The translations under genes and the position numbers were made by a program. Below are positions 22,183 to 25,351 of a stretch of 25,351 nt of DNA, in pieces. Each line of letters starts with the position of its first letter. Within the stretch, counting starts at the first letter, position 1. Under the pieces are notes generated by a model that saw nothing but the letters and a program-made list of their open reading frames with translations, had not been told where the DNA came from and did not search any database. The stretch covers positions 1 through 25,351 of the forward strand of contig CAZBJB010000017.1 of the NCBI GenBank assembly GCA_964492105.1. The letters run 5' to 3'. The DNA is from JAUZQZ01 sp964492105. Lineage in GTDB: Bacteria > Pseudomonadota > Zetaproteobacteria > Mariprofundales > Mariprofundaceae.

Positions 22183-23586
22183 ATGGAGAAGACTCTGTTT
22201 GACAAGGTATGGGAACAGCATGTCGTCCAGGAGAATGATAATGGTTCCACCTTGTTATATATTGATCGGCATCTGGTGCATGAAGTGACCAGTCCGCAAG
22301 CCTTCGAGGGGTTGAGGATGGCGGAGCGTCTGCCATGGCGTGCCGATGCCGCGGTAGCAACACCCGATCATAACGTGCCGACTGAACATCGGGACCGGGG
22401 CATTACCGATCCCGTTTCGCGTACGCAAGTTGAAGCTCTGGACAAAAACTGCCGGGAATTCGGTATCCTTGAGTTTGGCATGGATGACGTGCGGCAGGGT
22501 ATCGTACATGTGGTGGGCCCCGAGGAGGGGCTGACGCTGCCGGGCATGACGCTGGTCTGTGGTGATTCACATACGTCCACGCATGGTGCGCTGGGCGCCA
22601 TTGCCATGGGTATCGGTACGTCGGAAGTCGAGCATGTGCTGGCGACGCAGTGCCTGATTCAGAAGAAGCCCAAAGTGATGCGTATTCGTATGGATAGCCT
22701 CCTGCCGGAAGGTGTAACAGCTAAGGATATGGCCTTGTATATCATTAGCCGCACTGGCACGGCTGGTGGATCAGGGTACGCCATCGAATTTTCCGGTTCC
22801 GCCGTGCGTGAATTATCCATGGAAGGGCGCATGACTCTTTGTAATATGACCATTGAGGCGGGAGCACGCTGCGGCATGGTGGCTGTGGATGATATCACGA
22901 TTGAATACGTGAAAGATCGTGCGTTTGCGCCAACGGGTAAATTATGGGATACGGCAGTGGCGGTATGGCGCGAACTGTATTCCGATGCGGGAGCGGCGTT
23001 CGACAGGGAAGATGTATTGGATGCGGCGGTGATACCGCCGATGGTGTCGTGGGGAACGAGTCCGGAGATGGTGATTCCGGTGACGGGATCCGTTCCGGCG
23101 GTGGATGAGGCACGCGACGGGGCTCAGCGTGAAGCCTGGCTGCGAGCACTGAAATATATGAATCTCGGCACGGGTATGCCGATTCAGGATATTGCCGTGG
23201 ATAAGGTATTTATCGGCTCCTGCACCAACGGACGCATTGAGGACTTTCGTGCTGCCGCAAAGATGATAAGGGACAGGAAAATCGCTCCGAATATCAAGCT
23301 GGCTATGGTGGTTCCGGGTTCCGGCCTGGTCAAAAGACAGGCTGAGAAAGAAGGCCTGGATGATGTTTTCCGCGAAGCCGGATTTGAATGGCGCGAACCC
23401 GGATGTTCGATGTGTCTGGCGATGAATGCCGACCGGCTGGATCCGGGCGAGCGTTGCGCATCAACCAGTAACCGCAACTTTGAGGGACGCCAGGGGCGGG
23501 GCGGACGCACGCATCTGGTCAGTCCCGCCATGGCGGCGGCAGCGGCCATCGCCGGCCATTTTGTTGATATCCGTGACTGGAAATAA
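22183..23586 (+). CDS. leuC: 3-isopropylmalate dehydratase large subunit
   Basis: LeuC with LeuD isomerises 2-isopropylmalate to 3-isopropylmalate in leucine synthesis, using a 4Fe-4S cluster. Cluster ligands are Cys347 in GSCTNGR and Cys408 and Cys411 in GCSMC. GDSHTSTHGALGA and the aconitase-family segment TNRNFEGRQG are intact. Length of 467 residues is normal. GAGGAG 7 nt upstream fixes the ATG at 22183; the in-frame ATG at 22108 lies inside MITE copy C and would add 25 residues of MITE-derived sequence. The 3' end is followed 7 nt later by MITE copy D. Confidence 0.97.
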   Translation: MEKTLFDKVWEQHVVQENDNGSTLLYIDRHLVHEVTSPQAFEGLRMAERLPWRADAAVATPDHNVPTEHRDRGITDPVSRTQVEALDKNCREFGILEFGMDDVRQGIVHVVGPEEGLTLPGMTLVCGDSHTSTHGALGAIAMGIGTSEVEHVLATQCLIQKKPKVMRIRMDSLLPEGVTAKDMALYIISRTGTAGGSGYAIEFSGSAVRELSMEGRMTLCNMTIEAGARCGMVAVDDITIEYVKDRAFAPTGKLWDTAVAVWRELYSDAGAAFDREDVLDAAVIPPMVSWGTSPEMVIPVTGSVPAVDEARDGAQREAWLRALKYMNLGTGMPIQDIAVDKVFIGSCTNGRIEDFRAAAKMIRDRKIAPNIKLAMVVPGSGLVKRQAEKEGLDDVFREAGFEWREPGCSMCLAMNADRLDPGERCASTSNRNFEGRQGRGGRTHLVSPAMAAAAAIAGHFVDIRDWK

Positions 23587-23593
23587 ATGAACA

Positions 23594-23754
23594 GAGCCTC
23601 TTGCAAAACTCTGGGTGGATGATCGGCAATTCCACCTCGAGTCTATTTTCGGGATGGAATGAGCTGCATGGTGGTTCCATGGAGTGAAATCCGGGCTCGG
23701 AAACAGGCCAAAATGAGGAAGCCGCTCGCCGCCTGAGGGTTTTGCAAGATGCTT
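23594..23754 (+). repeat. MITE-like 161-bp repeat, copy D, between leuC and leuD
   Basis: This is the most diverged complete copy. It starts GAGCCTCTTGCAAAACTC and ends GGGTTTTGCAAGATGCTT. It is again exactly 161 bp and is flanked by perfect AACA repeats (23590-23593, 23755-23758). It aligns with copy C without gaps. Removing it with one AACA leaves 22 nt between the leuC stop and the leuD ATG, the ordinary compact layout. The RNA could fold into a long imperfect hairpin inside the leuCD message. Confidence 0.88.
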
Positions 23755-23773
23755 AACAGTAAAGGAGATGGAC

Positions 23774-24412
23774 ATGCAAGCATTTACAACACTGGATGGT
23801 CTGGTCGCACCGCTGGACCGCATCAACGTGGATACGGATGCCATTATTCCCAAACAGTTTCTGAAATCCATTCGGCGCACGGGCTATGGTCCTTACCTGT
23901 TCGATGGATGGCGTTATCTGGATCATGGAGAACCCGGTATGGACTGCTCAAGTCGTCCGAGGAATACCGATTTTATTCTTAACCAACCGCGTTACCAGGG
24001 CGCGAGCATCTTGCTGGCGCGCAATAATTTCGGTTGTGGCTCCAGCCGTGAACATGCGCCGTGGGCCCTGCTGGATGGCGGGTTTCGCTGTGTGATTGCG
24101 CCCGGTTTTGCCGATATTTTCTACAATAACTGTTTCAAGAATGGAATGCTTCCTGTCGTGTTGGAGGATAAGGAAGTGGGCAGGTTGTTTGCCTCATGCG
24201 AAGCCACACAGGCTTATGCACTCAACATTAATTTGCAGGCGCAAACGGTGAGAACACCGGAGGGGGATGTGTTTCCATTTGAAATCGATACGTTTCGCAA
24301 GCACTGTCTTCTTGAAGGCTTGGATGATATCGCCCTGACATTGGAGAATGCCGCCGATATTCGTGCCTATGAAAAAAAGCGAAGTATTGATGCGCCCTGG
24401 CTTGGCTTTTAA
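23774..24412 (+). CDS. leuD: 3-isopropylmalate dehydratase small subunit
   Basis: LeuD is the swivelling small subunit of isopropylmalate isomerase. The 212-residue protein opens MQAFTTLDGLVAPLDRINVD, the usual beta/gammaproteobacterial start. It then shows TDAIIPKQFLKSI and NNFGCGSSREHAPWAL, which holds the substrate-binding loop. AAAGGAG at 23761-23767, 6 nt before the ATG at 23774, selects this start over the ATG at 23768. Normally it lies directly after leuC; here MITE copy D separates them by 187 nt. leuB, commonly next, is not found downstream in the window. Confidence 0.97.
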   Translation: MQAFTTLDGLVAPLDRINVDTDAIIPKQFLKSIRRTGYGPYLFDGWRYLDHGEPGMDCSSRPRNTDFILNQPRYQGASILLARNNFGCGSSREHAPWALLDGGFRCVIAPGFADIFYNNCFKNGMLPVVLEDKEVGRLFASCEATQAYALNINLQAQTVRTPEGDVFPFEIDTFRKHCLLEGLDDIALTLENAADIRAYEKKRSIDAPWLGF

Positions 24413-24448
24413 CCGGGCGGAACCATTGTTCCAGGTGTAGCGGTTTCC

Positions 24449-24477
24449 TTGTGACGGTTTTAATTTCGCACTACAGT
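24449..24477 (+). promoter_or_regulatory. candidate sigma70 promoter of the OmpA-like lipoprotein gene
   Basis: TTGTGA (24449-24454) and TACAGT (24472-24477) are 17 bp apart, about 40 bp before the ATG at 24517. The position suits an independent transcription unit after leuD. No other strong pair is near. Confidence 0.35.
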
Positions 24478-24516
24478 CCCAACCCGCATGAATTTTTTTA
24501 TATACCGGAGGTGAAA

Positions 24517-25203
24517 ATGCGTGTAACGATGAAACATGTGATATCCGTGATCTTGATAAGTGGTCTGGCCGCGTGCGCCACCACACCCAATGATCGGAAC
24601 GCTCAGGCCAAAGAGAAGGCAGCCGCGGGTGCCGTGCTGGGAGCCATCGCCGGCGCTATTATCGGATTTCAGGGCAATCATTCAGGTGGTGCGCTCAGGG
24701 GCGCGCTTATAGGCGGCGCCGCGGGCGGTGCTATTGGCGCGGGCGTGGGACATTATATGGACAAGCAACAAGCTGAATTCGACCGTCAGCTTGCGGATGA
24801 ACGGGCTTCCCATCAGGTGGAAATCGAGCGCCTCAAAAATCAGAATCTGAAGATCACCATGAATAGCGAGGTATCGTTTGCGTTTGATTCCGCTAATATT
24901 AAACCTGCTTTCCGTTCTACGCTGGATAAAGTCAGCGATATCCTGGAGCGCTATAGCCGCAGCCGCATTAATATTATGGGATATACGGACAGCGTAGGTT
25001 CCGCCGCCTATAATCAGGGGCTTTCCCGGAGGCGTGCGGAATCCGTTGCCTCTTATATCGAAAGCCGCAGCGTACAGCCACCCCGTGTTAGCACGGAGGG
25101 GCGCGGGGAGTCTGATCCCCGGGCCAGTAATACTACGGCCGCCGGGCGCCAGCTTAACCGGCGTGTTGAGCTGCTGATTATTCCCGATAGGAATATCCAG
25201 TAG
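24517..25203 (+). CDS. OmpA-family peptidoglycan-binding lipoprotein
   Basis: This 228-residue protein starts with a lipoprotein signal ending GLAAC (Cys20), so it should be lipid-anchored. A glycine-zipper segment (about residues 38-80, with repeated GAIAGAIIG, GGAAGGAIGAGVGHYMD) is followed by a short helical linker. The C-terminal OmpA domain has FAFDSANIKPAF and GYTDSVGSAAYNQGLSRRRAESV, which bind diaminopimelate-containing peptidoglycan. The architecture matches YiaD/Pal-like envelope proteins. GGAGG at 24507-24511 supports the ATG at 24517 over an in-frame ATG 22 codons earlier. It appears to be its own transcription unit, about 105 bp after leuD. The exact family name is uncertain. Confidence 0.9.
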   Translation: MRVTMKHVISVILISGLAACATTPNDRNAQAKEKAAAGAVLGAIAGAIIGFQGNHSGGALRGALIGGAAGGAIGAGVGHYMDKQQAEFDRQLADERASHQVEIERLKNQNLKITMNSEVSFAFDSANIKPAFRSTLDKVSDILERYSRSRINIMGYTDSVGSAAYNQGLSRRRAESVASYIESRSVQPPRVSTEGRGESDPRASNTTAAGRQLNRRVELLIIPDRNIQ

Positions 25204-25351
25204 GCTCTCTATTTGTTAACTCTATCCGCAGTGAACGGCATGATCGTGATCGCGCCATGGGTGAATTCCATGATGCGCTAAAGATCAACCCGCATTACTG
25301 TTTTGCTTCAGATGGAATTGGACAAATGCTCTGTTTGAATAAGAGACATTC
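25204..25351. other. 148-bp end of window, nothing recognised
   Basis: I see no gene start with a good binding site, no clear terminator and no repeat in this stretch. A 12-codon ATG frame near 25239 is probably chance. Confidence 0.3.

Noticed and set aside
1..25351. CRISPR arrays, tRNA or rRNA genes
   Set aside because: No regularly spaced direct repeats and no cloverleaf or rRNA-like sequence were seen.

Overview
The window (about 53% GC by impression) is a chromosomal segment of a Gram-negative, lipid A-making proteobacterium. Class cannot be fixed from the sequence alone. RpsB, EF-Ts, PyrH and the LpxI-type lipid A step look alphaproteobacteria-like, whereas ClpA, Dcd and LeuC/LeuD look beta/gammaproteobacteria-like. 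Such a mix would fit a deep-branching lineage (for example Acidithiobacillia, Zetaproteobacteria or Magnetococcia), but that is inference. A CbbY-type phosphatase hints at a Calvin-cycle autotroph.

Layout. 1-108 is the end of a MITE-like repeat. 239-898 is a small M50 membrane protease. 899-1055 looks like a decayed repeat or mobile-element remnant. 1209-14449 is one long, tightly overlapping translation and envelope operon: rpsB-tsf-pyrH-frr-uppS-cdsA-dxr-rseP-bamA-skp-lpxD-fabZ-lpxA-lpxI. It joins translation factors (S2, EF-Ts, RRF), UMP kinase, lipid-carrier, phospholipid and isoprenoid synthesis, a regulatory protease, outer-membrane protein assembly, and the first lipid A steps. It faces the convergent clpS-clpA pair (protease adaptor and unfoldase). 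Next come cbbY-tatD (+), a 459-bp gap with a possible 37-codon CxxC microprotein, and dcd-metF (-). The right end is a leucine locus: lysR (-) divergent from leuC-leuD (+), then an OmpA-like peptidoglycan-binding lipoprotein.

The most notable structure is a family of 161-bp, near-palindromic MITE-like elements. There are three complete copies (20860-21020, 21989-22149, 23594-23754) and one cut by the window edge (1-108). Termini are inverted repeats close to GAGCCTCTTGCAAAACTC, and each complete copy has its own perfect 4-bp direct repeat (TGTT, TGTC, AACA). All three complete copies sit in the lysR-leuCD locus. One overwrites the lysR stop codon and adds eight residues, one lies in the lysR/leuC control region as part of the leuC leader, and one splits leuC from leuD. 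Removing each copy with one target duplication restores a normal compact arrangement. A second short repeat family (CATCACGG...ATTCATGAAT...) occurs at three places and supplies the stop codon of an unusually long rpsB.
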